In this document: in pieces, positions 48,370-57,054 of the stretch
Position numbering within the stretch: position 1 is the stretch's first letter
Layout: each line of letters opens with the position of its first letter
NCBI RefSeq assembly: GCF_001435575.1
Contig: NZ_AZEA01000003.1
Span: 117,148 to 181,147 of the forward strand
Length of the DNA stretch: 64,000 nucleotides
Source: Lentilactobacillus sunkii DSM 19904
GTDB taxonomy: Bacteria > Bacillota > Bacilli > Lactobacillales > Lactobacillaceae
Direction: 5' to 3'
The notes under the pieces: generated by a model
What the model saw: only the letters and a program-made list of their open reading frames with translations
Told to the model about the DNA's origin: nothing
The model's database searches: none
Translations under genes and position numbers: made by a program

Positions 48370-48924
48370 TCATTTACCCTTTTGACGTGGATAGGCAACG
48401 ATTTCAAATCGACTGAGAATTTTCTTCAAAAATGTGTGCATCAACAATTTCAAAACTATCCACCCTACCAAGACGCCAAACGTGTTGGTCAAGACGTCGT
48501 TAATATCAACCCATCTTGACAAACCGACACTCAGATCCAAAACTAATTGTAAAAGCTCAATTGTCACGCTAACCCCAAGGCCTGTCAGGAGTACTTTTCT
48601 CAGGGTAAATTTTGGGAGCAGCAGACCGACATACATGCCCATCGGCAGCATCATGATTACATTTTGATAGAAATCAGCCGTTGTGCTCCAAAATGGGATC
48701 AGATTAATGGGGGCCGTTTCGATCATGATTGGTGACACCTGCTGTGGTCCGACAAACGCATAAGATGTGGGCGCTAGTGTCAAATAGCTGACGACCAATA
48801 TATAGACCATCGCTGAAAGGATTGTGATCAGCTGACACCAGGTTAATCGCCGTAAATTGCCCGACTGCATCTTAACCCAAACCAAAACACCGGTAATATT
48901 TAATAAATACGGAAGCCATTTCAT
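48370..48924 (-). CDS. VanZ-like family membrane protein
   Basis: Protein of 184 residues with five hydrophobic segments. It has the VanZ-type pattern INLIPFWSTTADFYQNVIMMLPMGMYVGLL and IELLQLVLDLSVGLSRWVDINDVLTNTFGVLVG. AGGTGGG precedes the ATG at 48924. VanZ proteins alter glycopeptide susceptibility in some hosts, but most relatives are uncharacterised. Confidence 0.88.
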   Translation of the reverse strand: MKWLPYLLNITGVLVWVKMQSGNLRRLTWCQLITILSAMVYILVVSYLTLAPTSYAFVGPQQVSPIMIETAPINLIPFWSTTADFYQNVIMMLPMGMYVGLLLPKFTLRKVLLTGLGVSVTIELLQLVLDLSVGLSRWVDINDVLTNTFGVLVGWIVLKLLMHTFLKKILSRFEIVAYPRQKGK

Positions 48925-49081
48925 CGTCATTTCCCACCTTTCTTTCGTGAATAATCAGCAAATTATTTGATTTGTTAATTTCATTCTAGAAAGCGCCGGT
49001 TAAGCGAAACTTAAATGTTAAGGGAACATAATCAGCTTTAGAAAAATGTAATTTATGAGTTCTTGTCATTCGTTACAACTA

Positions 49082-49103
49082 ATGATACTTTTAACAGTAT
49101 CAT
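49082..49103. promoter_or_regulatory. Perfect inverted repeat ahead of the small membrane protein gene
   Basis: ATGATACT, 6-base loop, AGTATCAT, 19 bases before the start codon at 49122. It could be an operator or a 5' leader hairpin. Confidence 0.4.
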
Positions 49104-49121
49104 CATTTTTGGAGGCATAAA

Positions 49122-49340
49122 ATGGATATTGTTTTAGCAATTATTTGGATCATTCTAGCAGCTGCAATTTTTGTCATTGTTGCGGGCGCATTTTACTTAA
49201 TCTACAAGAATGCGCGTGGTGAACAAGCCCCGTTTAAATGGCGGCATCTGTTCGTTGCACTGGCAATTCTCAGCTTGCTATTCACCTTATTCGGTGGTCT
49301 ACTATCAATTCTCAACAATCTGCAATACGGCAACCCCTAA
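49122..49340 (+). CDS. Small membrane protein with two helices
   Basis: Protein of 72 residues with helices at about 3-25 and 43-62 joined by a charged loop (NARGEQAPFKWRH). GGAGG lies 8 bases ahead of the ATG. Single gene; function not recognised. Confidence 0.75.
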   Translation: MDIVLAIIWIILAAAIFVIVAGAFYLIYKNARGEQAPFKWRHLFVALAILSLLFTLFGGLLSILNNLQYGNP

Positions 49341-49365
49341 AATAACCGGGTTGTTTATTCATTTT

Positions 49366-49408
49366 TGAAAGCGCTTTACAAGACTTCCATTGCCCAAGCT
49401 GATATAAT
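49366..49408 (+). promoter_or_regulatory. Extended -10 promoter with cre-like site
   Basis: TGAAAGCGCTTTACA (49366-49380) is a near-palindromic CcpA-type site, 12 of 14 positions to the cre consensus. TGATATAATAG near 49400-49408 is an extended -10 for the gene at 49470. Confidence 0.5.
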
Positions 49409-49469
49409 AGAAGTAGGTTATATAAATAAGTAGTTATAACTAATTAAATAACGAAGGAGTGTCCTACTT

Positions 49470-50504
49470 ATGGCAACTATTATTTCTGTTTCTGATTTAG
49501 CGAAGTTACCTGAACTGCAAGCACCGGTGATTACTTTGAATCTTAACTTACGTAAGCTTTCGTTTGACCAAAGTGAACAACTCCGAGTTAAGAACATGCT
49601 TAAAAAGATTCAAAAAGAAATTGGTGCAGGCATTGAACCATTTATTACCGACGTGAACGACCTTACCCGTGAGCAATTGCCTTATGAAGGCATGACTGTC
49701 ATTGCTGATCATCTTGGTAAGAATGTCTATCATCTGATACGAACAAGTGTCGATGAGGCTGACTATCGAATTGAGGACTCAATTGATTTTCTGTTACTAC
49801 TGAGTGAAGCCCCCAACATGGATTACACGTTAATTGAACTTAATCGTGATAACAGTAAACTGTACAGTCTATCCAACAAACGGGTTGCCCCACTCGAGAT
49901 CAAAGATTACCCATCCACCGTTCAAGAAGCTTTGGGTGAGGAGCTCCGTGGCGGTGAATTGAACTTTAGTGCCCGGGGTGGCAACGCACAATATCATGGG
50001 CATAACGAAACAACCCAGGAAAAGAAAATCGACCAGGAACGTTATTACAGAGTCATTATGGACTTCCTGAAGGGTGACCAAGCATTAGCAGCTCACCAAT
50101 TCATTTTGATGGGATTGAGTCAAAATATTAACTTATTCAAAAAAGTTAATAACGGCCTTAATCTTGCAAGGGTTGAAATCGATCAATCAGTTCAAAATCA
50201 ATCGGCTACCGAGATCGCCAATCTCGTAAATACAGCCATTGAGAAAGATAACCGTGAAAACACAGCTGATGCAATTACGAAGACTTTCAAGGACAAATTA
50301 TTTACTGACTTCACCAATATTCAAAATTTATTGAATTCTCAGGATATCAGGCATCTATTTGTTGCATCCCGAGATGAAATTAAGAATAATGATCCTGAGA
50401 TTTACGGCCAGGTTAATCAAATGATCAAACAGGCCTTGTCTCAAGATGCCAATGTCACAGTGGTCAACGAAGATCACAATGCCCCACTTGTTAGTGCGGT
50501 CTAA
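49470..50504 (+). CDS. baeRF family protein (eRF1/Rqc-type release factor homologue)
   Basis: Soluble protein of 344 residues. The middle domain (SIDFLLLLSEAPNMDYTLIELNRDNSKLYSL) and the loop RGGNAQYHGHNETTQEKKID followed by an ERYYRVIMDFL helix resemble the bacterial archaeo-eukaryotic release factor families, in which a Gly/His-rich loop precedes that helix. The C-terminal part (about 260-344) looks like an L7Ae-like domain. AAGGAG precedes the ATG. These proteins are proposed to act on stalled or hibernating ribosomes; not shown here. Confidence 0.65.
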   Translation: MATIISVSDLAKLPELQAPVITLNLNLRKLSFDQSEQLRVKNMLKKIQKEIGAGIEPFITDVNDLTREQLPYEGMTVIADHLGKNVYHLIRTSVDEADYRIEDSIDFLLLLSEAPNMDYTLIELNRDNSKLYSLSNKRVAPLEIKDYPSTVQEALGEELRGGELNFSARGGNAQYHGHNETTQEKKIDQERYYRVIMDFLKGDQALAAHQFILMGLSQNINLFKKVNNGLNLARVEIDQSVQNQSATEIANLVNTAIEKDNRENTADAITKTFKDKLFTDFTNIQNLLNSQDIRHLFVASRDEIKNNDPEIYGQVNQMIKQALSQDANVTVVNEDHNAPLVSAV

Positions 50505-50531
50505 TCTCATATTGTTTTGAAGAATGTAAAC

Positions 50532-50559
50532 AAAAGGAACGGCAGCTGCCGTTCCTTTT
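50532..50559. terminator. Bidirectional terminator, perfect palindrome
   Basis: AAAAGGAACGGCAG / CTGCCGTTCCTTTT between converging genes. Confidence 0.9.
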
Positions 50560-50573
50560 GCGTTTTCCATGAT

Positions 50574-51338
50574 CTATAGACGCTGACGAATATCTTTAGC
50601 AATTTTATCAAGGCGATCATCATTTTGAACCTGCGAAATTTTATACCCGATGAAATACGGAGACGTTGCATAACGAGGAACTACCTTGCAATAAAACTGG
50701 CCGGCCATCTGATAGAAGAATAAATTATACGAAGTCAGTCGGCCACCCATATAATCGTTGAGCAAATATTTGACGACGACTTGAACGGCATCTGCCAGTG
50801 AATCAATTTGAGCAACCCCCGGAATGGCGATGTTGATTTCCACAAATCCAATAATTGGGTTGGTTGACAGCGTCATCTCAACTTGATCATCTTTGACAAT
50901 TTGGACACCAGTAAAATTGGATTCGTCAATATTCTGGTAAACATCATAATTGTTCAACCCAACAATTTGAAAATGAGGATGACGCAAGCTCCCACCCGAT
51001 AACGGACCAAAGCTTTTATACATAATCGTACTGTCATATTTATTGGAAATAATCATCTTGTGCCAGCACTTGAAGGCAAACTCGAATACTTCCCGGTTTT
51101 GTTCGACGGAATATGTTGACGGTCCACCATTATGCTCGCTGGACTCAATCACCACGGTTTGAAACGTGTCTTCCAACGTTCTAAACTTATTGACCAGCCA
51201 GATGCGGTCCTGATCCTGAGCAAGAATATTTGTGAGATGCTCGACATCGCAAAATGGACAGTAGCCTTCAATATGGCGAATATTTTCGGGCTTTCCCTGG
51301 GCAGCCTGATAATCAAAAACAAGCGGTTGATTTGCCAA
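50574..51338 (-). CDS. DUF4931 family protein (HIT/GalT-like fold)
   Basis: Protein of 254 residues. It has a CPFCDVEHL zinc-type pair, WLVNKFRTLEDTFQTVVIE and the HxH-like GGSLRHPHFQIVG, as in galactose-1-phosphate uridylyltransferase and HIT relatives. The start is TTG at 51338 with AGAAGGGTG 6 bases ahead; the GTG at 51347 lies on that site. A nucleotidyl or phosphoryl transferase/hydrolase role is inferred only from the fold. Confidence 0.82.
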   Translation of the reverse strand: MANQPLVFDYQAAQGKPENIRHIEGYCPFCDVEHLTNILAQDQDRIWLVNKFRTLEDTFQTVVIESSEHNGGPSTYSVEQNREVFEFAFKCWHKMIISNKYDSTIMYKSFGPLSGGSLRHPHFQIVGLNNYDVYQNIDESNFTGVQIVKDDQVEMTLSTNPIIGFVEINIAIPGVAQIDSLADAVQVVVKYLLNDYMGGRLTSYNLFFYQMAGQFYCKVVPRYATSPYFIGYKISQVQNDDRLDKIAKDIRQRL

Positions 51339-51512
51339 TACTTTCACCCTTCTTTCTTTTCCAACTTTATGTGTACATTATATTCGAAAACAACCTTCAA
51401 CTGTCAAATAACGGCCATTCTGTCCACAGCTTGGCCAAATGCCTATCATTAATCGTATTTTAGAGCTAATCAAAAATATAGATTTTTTTTGCATTATTGT
51501 CGTTCTGGTCTA

Positions 51513-51540
51513 TTGTTCTCATGCCAAATAAGTATATAAT
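51513..51540 (+). promoter_or_regulatory. Promoter of the lipoprotein gene at 51591
   Basis: TTGTTC (51513-51518), 16-base spacer, TATAAT (51535-51540). Confidence 0.6.
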
Positions 51541-51590
51541 ACATACAAATTCGTTCATCACTTATACATATCAGAGTCAGGGGGCATTCT

Positions 51591-52223
51591 ATGGGAAAAC
51601 CAATCACCGTCACACTTACACTACTCAGCACACTGCTATTATCTGCGTGTGGAACTTCCACATCGTCTAAAAAACAAGTTGATCATCACTTTGACAGTCA
51701 AAAAACGGCTGCGGAATACAAACACGATCGGGAAGCTGAAGGCATCAATCACACTAATTTCAATTCCATCAACATCGGTGACATTAATGACGGTTCATAC
51801 GGCTCAACTGAAGATGAAGTTATCAAACTGTTCGGCACCCCTTCAAAAGTCAGCAGCGTTTCCGTGAGTGGAATCACAAAGAAGACCACCCAATACACAT
51901 GGGAAGATGTTTCCGCAACCTTCCCCGTATCAAAAGTCAAAGTCCAATTTCTGAATCACAAAGCGGTGGGCAAATCTTACACCCCTGCCGCCAAACGTAA
52001 GCAACGGATCATCCCCAAATCAAAAATTGACAAGTTGGGATTGGGAACTACATATCAGGCAGCCATCGATTCCCTTGGTACGCCAAACGGTGAATCGGTT
52101 ACCGGTCAAGGACCAATGTCGGGCAAATACTTACTTTACGTCACTGACAGTAAAGGCACGGCCTATGATTTGACATTTACTGACGATAAGTTAAACAATA
52201 AATTCAAAACTTCGATATACTAG
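51591..52223 (+). CDS. Lipoprotein with two BLIP/DUF3862-like repeats
   Basis: Protein of 210 residues, lipobox LLLSAC (Cys20). Two similar modules follow: GDINDGSYGSTEDEVIKLFG and LGLGTTYQAAIDSLGTPNG, each with the helix-then-GTP turn of the BLIP/SmpA-like fold and followed by beta strands ending in Y/F-rich segments. Likely an extracellular binding protein; the ligand is unknown. Confidence 0.75.
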   Translation: MGKPITVTLTLLSTLLLSACGTSTSSKKQVDHHFDSQKTAAEYKHDREAEGINHTNFNSINIGDINDGSYGSTEDEVIKLFGTPSKVSSVSVSGITKKTTQYTWEDVSATFPVSKVKVQFLNHKAVGKSYTPAAKRKQRIIPKSKIDKLGLGTTYQAAIDSLGTPNGESVTGQGPMSGKYLLYVTDSKGTAYDLTFTDDKLNNKFKTSIY

Positions 52224-52263
52224 AGATGTACATGACCCCAACATTTTATAGGAGGCTACAAAG

Positions 52264-52551
52264 ATGAAAGTCATTAACGTTGAATTGTCAGTGAAACCGG
52301 GAATGCAGAAAGATTATGAAGCATTCATCGATGACCTGGTTACCGGTTCTCGAAATGAAGCTGGAAACATCAGCTATAACCATTTCAAGAAACTGCACAG
52401 TGACACCGAGTACGAAATTATTGAGCATTGGAAGGATGCCGACGCCGTTGAGTCACACAACGGCACCCCCCATTTTCAGAAATTCCTTGCCGGAGTCGGT
52501 GACTTCTTAACTGAGGATCCAGTCATCATCAGAATGGATTATAACGAATAA
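52264..52551 (+). CDS. Antibiotic biosynthesis monooxygenase-like (ABM) protein
   Basis: Small ferredoxin-like-fold protein of 95 residues: VELSVKPGMQKDYEAFIDDL, NEAGNISYNHFK and WKDADAVESHNGTPHFQKF match the ABM family (YgiN-like quinol monooxygenases). AGGAGG precedes the ATG. Probably quinone or stress related; substrate unproven. Confidence 0.88.
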   Translation: MKVINVELSVKPGMQKDYEAFIDDLVTGSRNEAGNISYNHFKKLHSDTEYEIIEHWKDADAVESHNGTPHFQKFLAGVGDFLTEDPVIIRMDYNE

Positions 52552-52604
52552 ATAATCCTAACAGATCAAACTATCAATAAATTTTAAACAACATTGGAGA
52601 AATT

Positions 52605-53039
52605 ATGAATAAAAAAGTAATCGCAACTCTCGCAACGATCACCCTTGCTGTTTCAGCAATGCCAATCTCGGCAACTGCTGTTCAGGCAAGTTCAAAAGTT
52701 CCAAGTAAAATGCGCGGTGCCTGGTACCAAAACCTGGCATCAATTAAAGACCCAACGTTCGTTAAACTAACTTCCCGCTCAATTGACACGGGAACCCGCT
52801 CATCCCATCAAAAATGGAGTGGCAGCAACTTTTCAATCAGCAAAACAAAAAGTGGTTGGTACAAAATGGGCTATAAAAACATTATTACCCATTACTACAA
52901 AGTTAAAAAGATTAAGATCAGTGGTAAATATCGGACCGCTCTTTTGGACAAATACACACCTTCTTCACACTATGCCGAAGTATATGTTCGCAAGAACGTG
53001 ACATTACCATTAGGCGACTCACAATACTTTTTACATTAG
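52605..53039 (+). CDS. Small secreted protein, possibly of the LRG/MRG family
   Basis: Protein of 144 residues with a signal peptide (cleavage near VQA/SS). The mature part starts SSKVPSKMRGAWYQN, like the 'P..LRG.W' start of the proteins at 40699 and 61533, and has the same Lys/Tyr/Ser-rich beta character. Similarity outside that motif is weak, so membership is tentative. Confidence 0.72.
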   Translation: MNKKVIATLATITLAVSAMPISATAVQASSKVPSKMRGAWYQNLASIKDPTFVKLTSRSIDTGTRSSHQKWSGSNFSISKTKSGWYKMGYKNIITHYYKVKKIKISGKYRTALLDKYTPSSHYAEVYVRKNVTLPLGDSQYFLH

Positions 53040-53044
53040 TCATT

Positions 53045-53080
53045 TAGCGGTTCAAGACAACATCTTGGACCGCTTTTTGT
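53045..53080 (+). terminator. Rho-independent terminator
   Basis: AGCGGTTCAAGA / TCTTGGACCGCT, then TTTTTG. Confidence 0.88.
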
Positions 53081-53093
53081 AAGCACCGAATGA

Positions 53094-53121
53094 TTGTGAT
53101 TTTGGTGTAAGCGCTTATAAT
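53094..53121 (+). promoter_or_regulatory. OsmC gene promoter overlapped by a cre site
   Basis: TTGTGA, 16-base spacer, TATAAT (53116-53121). TGTAAGCGCTTATA (53106-53119) fits the cre consensus TGWAANCGNTNWCA at 13 of 14 positions and covers the -10, so CcpA should repress. Confidence 0.7.
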
Positions 53122-53150
53122 ATGGGTTAGAACACTTGGGAGGTATTGAA

Positions 53151-53582
53151 ATGCAAAAAGATGAAAGATGGAATAAGCCAGTGCTGTATCAAACCGAAGC
53201 AGTTAACGATGAAGGCTTAAACGGCCACGCCTACGTCCCCGACGGAATCAAAGTCGAAACCAGCAATCCACTCAATTCAAGGCCTGGCACCAATCCTGAA
53301 CAGTTGCTCGGCATGTCATTGGCAACTTGTTTGGAAGCAACTCTGCAGGCCGTTGAAAGAGAACACGGCGTTCCCCACACCGCCGAAGTACACGTTAAAG
53401 TTGCTTACATCGGTGAAAGAGCTGAATATCAATTTTTAGTTCACGCCCAGATCATGGTTAAAGGTGTCGACTTTGAAACCGCTGATAAATTTGCCCAGGA
53501 AGCTGAAAATCGCTGCCCAGTATCAAAATTATTAAAGAACAGCGGCAACTACACCGCAGAAACAGTCACCAGTTTTGATTAA
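53151..53582 (+). CDS. OsmC/Ohr family peroxidase-like protein
   Basis: Protein of 143 residues with the two redox cysteines of the family, Cys60 (LGMSLATCLEATL) and Cys122 (ENRCPVSKLL). Reduces organic hydroperoxides in characterised members. The start at 53151 is behind GGGAGG. Interesting in a host with pyruvate oxidase, which makes H2O2. Confidence 0.92.
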   Translation: MQKDERWNKPVLYQTEAVNDEGLNGHAYVPDGIKVETSNPLNSRPGTNPEQLLGMSLATCLEATLQAVEREHGVPHTAEVHVKVAYIGERAEYQFLVHAQIMVKGVDFETADKFAQEAENRCPVSKLLKNSGNYTAETVTSFD

Positions 53583-53585
53583 AGT

Positions 53586-53622
53586 TAAAACGCTGGTCTT
53601 GCCTAAGATTAGCGTTTTTTGT
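53586..53622 (+). terminator. Rho-independent terminator
   Basis: AAAACGCTGGTCTT / AAGATTAGCGTTTTTT. Confidence 0.85.
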
Positions 53623-53845
53623 TTGCCGGAATGTTCTTCATTTCACTTAAATAGCTGGTAAAAAGTCCAATTAAGCTGTAATATTTAGTTAAAATAATTA
53701 ATTAATTGGGCAAATTATTCAAGATTATTCGGATATTTAATCTTTTTATTAATTTGGACAATTTTCTAATATTATTTTCAGTTCAACCCGTTTTACTGTA
53801 TAATCATTCTAAATGATTTAACTAAATCTCAGGAGGCATTCTTTT

Positions 53846-55354
53846 ATGGATAGAAAAATCCCTAATATTATGGGTACTCAACATCCAGATAACGCAGGAG
53901 TTCCGTTCTTCAAGCATAGCGATAACGCATTTGTTTCCGCATTTCGTGAAATTGACGAGGCTTACCAAAACTTTTCTAAGCTTGATGCCGACGAATACAT
54001 GTGGGACTGGGAAGGTAAACATGCCGATGCATCAGTTATCGACCGTTTATATTCTGAACACTACGACTATTTTAAAAAGCATCCACTTGGCAAAGACAAG
54101 TTCTTGACTTTCCGTCTGCCAAACATTTGGGAAGAAAAGGGCTACAGCCTGATGCAGGCAATGACAACCATCTTGTCTGCTGAGGATTTTGCTTACGATC
54201 TTGGGTTCAAGGAACGCCCGTTATTCGAAGCAATTTTGCCAATGACTCAATCTGCCGATCAATTGATCGCTATGGAAGACAAATTTGCCAGCCTTTCTCA
54301 CTACAAGTCAACTGAGTTTAACACTGGGCACAAAGATTCAGATACACTTCAAATGATTCCATTGTTTGAAGGCTTTGAATCACAACTCCACGCCCCACAA
54401 ATTTTGAAAAAATATCTTGAAATGTACAAAGACCACTTTGGCCGTGAATTAAATTACATGCGGGTCTTCTTGGCAGGATCCGATTCCGCACTTTCAAACG
54501 GATTCTTAAACAGTATCATTGGTAACAAGTTGGCGTTAACCGGCTTGGCTGAATTTGAGCAGGAAACCGGCATGCCGATTTACCCAATCGCCGGAACAGG
54601 AAGTACCATCTTCCGTGGCGGCTTGTCACCAATGATGATTGACCGTTATCTCGAAGAATTCCCTGGTTTGAAGACCGCAACTATCCAGTCGGCATTCCGT
54701 TATGACTATCCGCTGGACGTTGTTGAGCCAGCCATCATCAAGCTGCGTGAAGGCCTTCAAAAGAGTCAATTTGATATCATCAATCACGATGATCAAGAGA
54801 TGCTGTTGGACATTGCAAAGAAGGCCGCTGGTGAATACCACGAAACCTTGGATCCGCTGATCAACGACTTACAGCCAGTCTTTGATTCATTCCCTAAGCG
54901 TCGGGATCGTCACCAACACGTTGGGATCATCGGTTATTCACGAGATGTCGATGGTTACAAGATGCCTCGTGCGATCACCTTTACCGGTGCTCTTTATTCG
55001 GTTGGTGTTCCACCAGAGTTCCTCGGAACCGGTCGTATCCTCAACAAACTAAGCGAAAAAGAATTAAATACGTTGCTGAAGTATTATCCAAACATCAAGC
55101 ATGATTATGCTCACGTTGCCAAATACTTCAGTAAAGAAGCATTAGACGCCCTTCAAGCAAAGAATCCTGCTTGGAAAGCTGTCGATGAAGATATTGAAGC
55201 TGTTGAGAAATTGTTTGATATCAAAGCCGGCCCTGAAACACCAGAGCAGGAAAAACATGCAAGATTAGCTGCCGATTTGGTTAAGATTTCCGATAAAGAA
55301 ACCAAGACCACTTTGATCGGCCGTCAAGCCATTTTAAGAAAGTTCCTTGGATAA
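53846..55354 (+). CDS. ppcA: Phosphoenolpyruvate carboxylase, archaeal type
   Basis: Protein of 502 residues, the short archaeal-type enzyme (bacterial PEPC is about 900). It begins DRKIPNIMGTQHPDNAGVPF and contains GTGSTIFRGGLSPMM, both typical. It fixes bicarbonate onto PEP to give oxaloacetate, feeding aspartate synthesis. AGGAGG precedes the ATG. TATAAT just upstream (near 53800) with TTTTCA 18 bases before is the likely promoter. In bacteria this form is limited to a few groups such as Leuconostoc, Oenococcus and some lactobacilli, suggesting old transfer. Confidence 0.93.
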   Translation: MDRKIPNIMGTQHPDNAGVPFFKHSDNAFVSAFREIDEAYQNFSKLDADEYMWDWEGKHADASVIDRLYSEHYDYFKKHPLGKDKFLTFRLPNIWEEKGYSLMQAMTTILSAEDFAYDLGFKERPLFEAILPMTQSADQLIAMEDKFASLSHYKSTEFNTGHKDSDTLQMIPLFEGFESQLHAPQILKKYLEMYKDHFGRELNYMRVFLAGSDSALSNGFLNSIIGNKLALTGLAEFEQETGMPIYPIAGTGSTIFRGGLSPMMIDRYLEEFPGLKTATIQSAFRYDYPLDVVEPAIIKLREGLQKSQFDIINHDDQEMLLDIAKKAAGEYHETLDPLINDLQPVFDSFPKRRDRHQHVGIIGYSRDVDGYKMPRAITFTGALYSVGVPPEFLGTGRILNKLSEKELNTLLKYYPNIKHDYAHVAKYFSKEALDALQAKNPAWKAVDEDIEAVEKLFDIKAGPETPEQEKHARLAADLVKISDKETKTTLIGRQAILRKFLG

Positions 55355-55376
55355 TCAAAAATCAATCCAGCGAAAT

Positions 55377-55412
55377 AAGACGGGAAATCAATTCGATTTC
55401 CCGTCTTTTTAC
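55377..55412 (+). terminator. Rho-independent terminator of ppcA
   Basis: AAGACGGGAAATC / GATTTCCCGTCTTTTT. Confidence 0.92.
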
Positions 55413-55466
55413 GTGGGTGAAGTTATATAATTAAGTTTAATGAATTAACTGTCTGGGGGATTGATC

Positions 55467-56447
55467 ATGGAAAAGTTAAAAGTCCGGTTAGATGCATTTA
55501 GTGATGCGGTAATTGCCATCATTTTGACAATCATGGTGTTGGATTTGACGCCCGTGTTAAAAGATAATATGAGTGATTACCTGCTGTTGACAAAGGAAAT
55601 TGGCGTTTACATCATCAGCTTTGCCTTTGTGGCCAACAACTGGTACCAGCATGCCACATTATTCAATGAGATCGATGATATGAGTTATCGGATTATGCTT
55701 TATGATTTCTTATACCTTATTCCGCTGTCCCTTACCCCGTTGGCAACCAACATAATGGCCAGCAACACAACCAGCATCACCGTCGTGGCGTACGGAATCT
55801 TAGTTGCCATTGTCGGACTCTGCTTTAGAATCCTGGCAAAAGCAGTTATTCATTTTCAATATACTGATAAATCACAAATGCGTGAAATTTACACAAAGAT
55901 TTATGGCAAGCACAACATTTACTTTGCATTAATAAATGTTGTACTCATCATATTCGGATATTTCTTCCCACAAATTGTCCTCTGGTTCTTTTTACCCTAC
56001 CCACTCGTCTACATGGTCTTCAGCAGTTCCGACCGTCAACAAATGTATGACGCCGCTCAATTAACGTCGGATCAACGGGAACAATATCTACAACTGCCTA
56101 CCGGTGAATTAAAGAAGTTCAGGCACATGGTTGAAACCCAACCGACTTCTCCCGACACTCAATCTGCGGGTCACTCAAATGCCATCCGTAATCCATATAA
56201 TCATTGGCTTGACCGACCGGTGAATCCTGAAGCCGAAGCCCCGATGTCTCAGGGCCATGCAGATCTTGACGACCTTAGAAAATTGCGCCGTGAGCAGTGG
56301 CAGCAATTTGTTTCCGACACTAAGAAACAGTATGACTTTAAGAACAATCCAGTAGAGGCCTCAAAAAATCTTGCCAACGCTGTAAAAAAGCATGCCCGAA
56401 GTGAACAGGAAAAGCAGCATCAGAACCATAAATCCAACCGGAACTAA
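55467..56447 (+). CDS. TMEM175/DUF1211-type potassium channel-like protein with long C-terminal tail
   Basis: Protein of 326 residues. The N-terminal block has the family's RLDAFSDAVIAIILTIMVLDL motif (FSD selectivity region) and about six membrane helices in the first 200 residues. A hydrophilic tail of about 125 residues, rich in Gln, Asn, His and Lys, follows; it is absent from the minimal family members. The start at 55467 is behind GGGGG. Bacterial relatives conduct K+. Confidence 0.82.
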   Translation: MEKLKVRLDAFSDAVIAIILTIMVLDLTPVLKDNMSDYLLLTKEIGVYIISFAFVANNWYQHATLFNEIDDMSYRIMLYDFLYLIPLSLTPLATNIMASNTTSITVVAYGILVAIVGLCFRILAKAVIHFQYTDKSQMREIYTKIYGKHNIYFALINVVLIIFGYFFPQIVLWFFLPYPLVYMVFSSSDRQQMYDAAQLTSDQREQYLQLPTGELKKFRHMVETQPTSPDTQSAGHSNAIRNPYNHWLDRPVNPEAEAPMSQGHADLDDLRKLRREQWQQFVSDTKKQYDFKNNPVEASKNLANAVKKHARSEQEKQHQNHKSNRN

Positions 56448-56555
56448 CCCTGTAAAAAGTGAGTAAACTTTCTATTATTTTTTAGCATTTAGCTTTATAC
56501 TGAAATTGTAGGTATATCACTTACGTTATATTCATAATTGAAGGAGATAATTCTT

Positions 56556-56984
56556 ATGATTAAGAAAAGTATCATGCTCGCAGTTGCTGCGCTTAGTTTC
56601 GGCGGATTCTTTGCTGTATCACAAGCACCTGCTACAAACGCTGCTGCAGGCGCCAACATGCCTGGCGCAATGACTTATCACAAGACAAAGATGACTGCTA
56701 AGATTGGCAGTAATTACAAGAAGTTTCAATTAACCAACCATGCAAAGAACAGCAGCTTCAAAAATATTAAGACAATCTCATGGAAGAAAGCCGGTTTGAA
56801 GAAGGGCTCAAAGGTAACCATTGATTTATATGCTACCCAAGGCACCCAGTACAACTGGTACAGAATCTCAAAGTACACAACCAAAAAGACTGCTAAAAAA
56901 GCCAAAGTTCAAAAGTACTGGGTATATGGTCAAGCTTTGGTATTGCCAAAGAGTACCAGCAACATCGTTAGTTTTGCTTATTAA
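56556..56984 (+). CDS. Small secreted basic protein
   Basis: Protein of 142 residues with a signal peptide (cleavage near TNA/AA). The mature part is Lys-rich (about 20 percent Lys) with alternating Tyr and Trp, suggesting a beta-rich, wall-binding protein. AAGGAG precedes the ATG at 56556. No family recognised; it lacks the WHxGTP motif of its neighbours. Confidence 0.72.
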   Translation: MIKKSIMLAVAALSFGGFFAVSQAPATNAAAGANMPGAMTYHKTKMTAKIGSNYKKFQLTNHAKNSSFKNIKTISWKKAGLKKGSKVTIDLYATQGTQYNWYRISKYTTKKTAKKAKVQKYWVYGQALVLPKSTSNIVSFAY

Positions 56985-57054
56985 TTAGTTTCAAATCGTT
57001 TTTAATCCCGTAATCAAGTGATACGGCCTACACAAATTAGAAGGAATGATTTAA

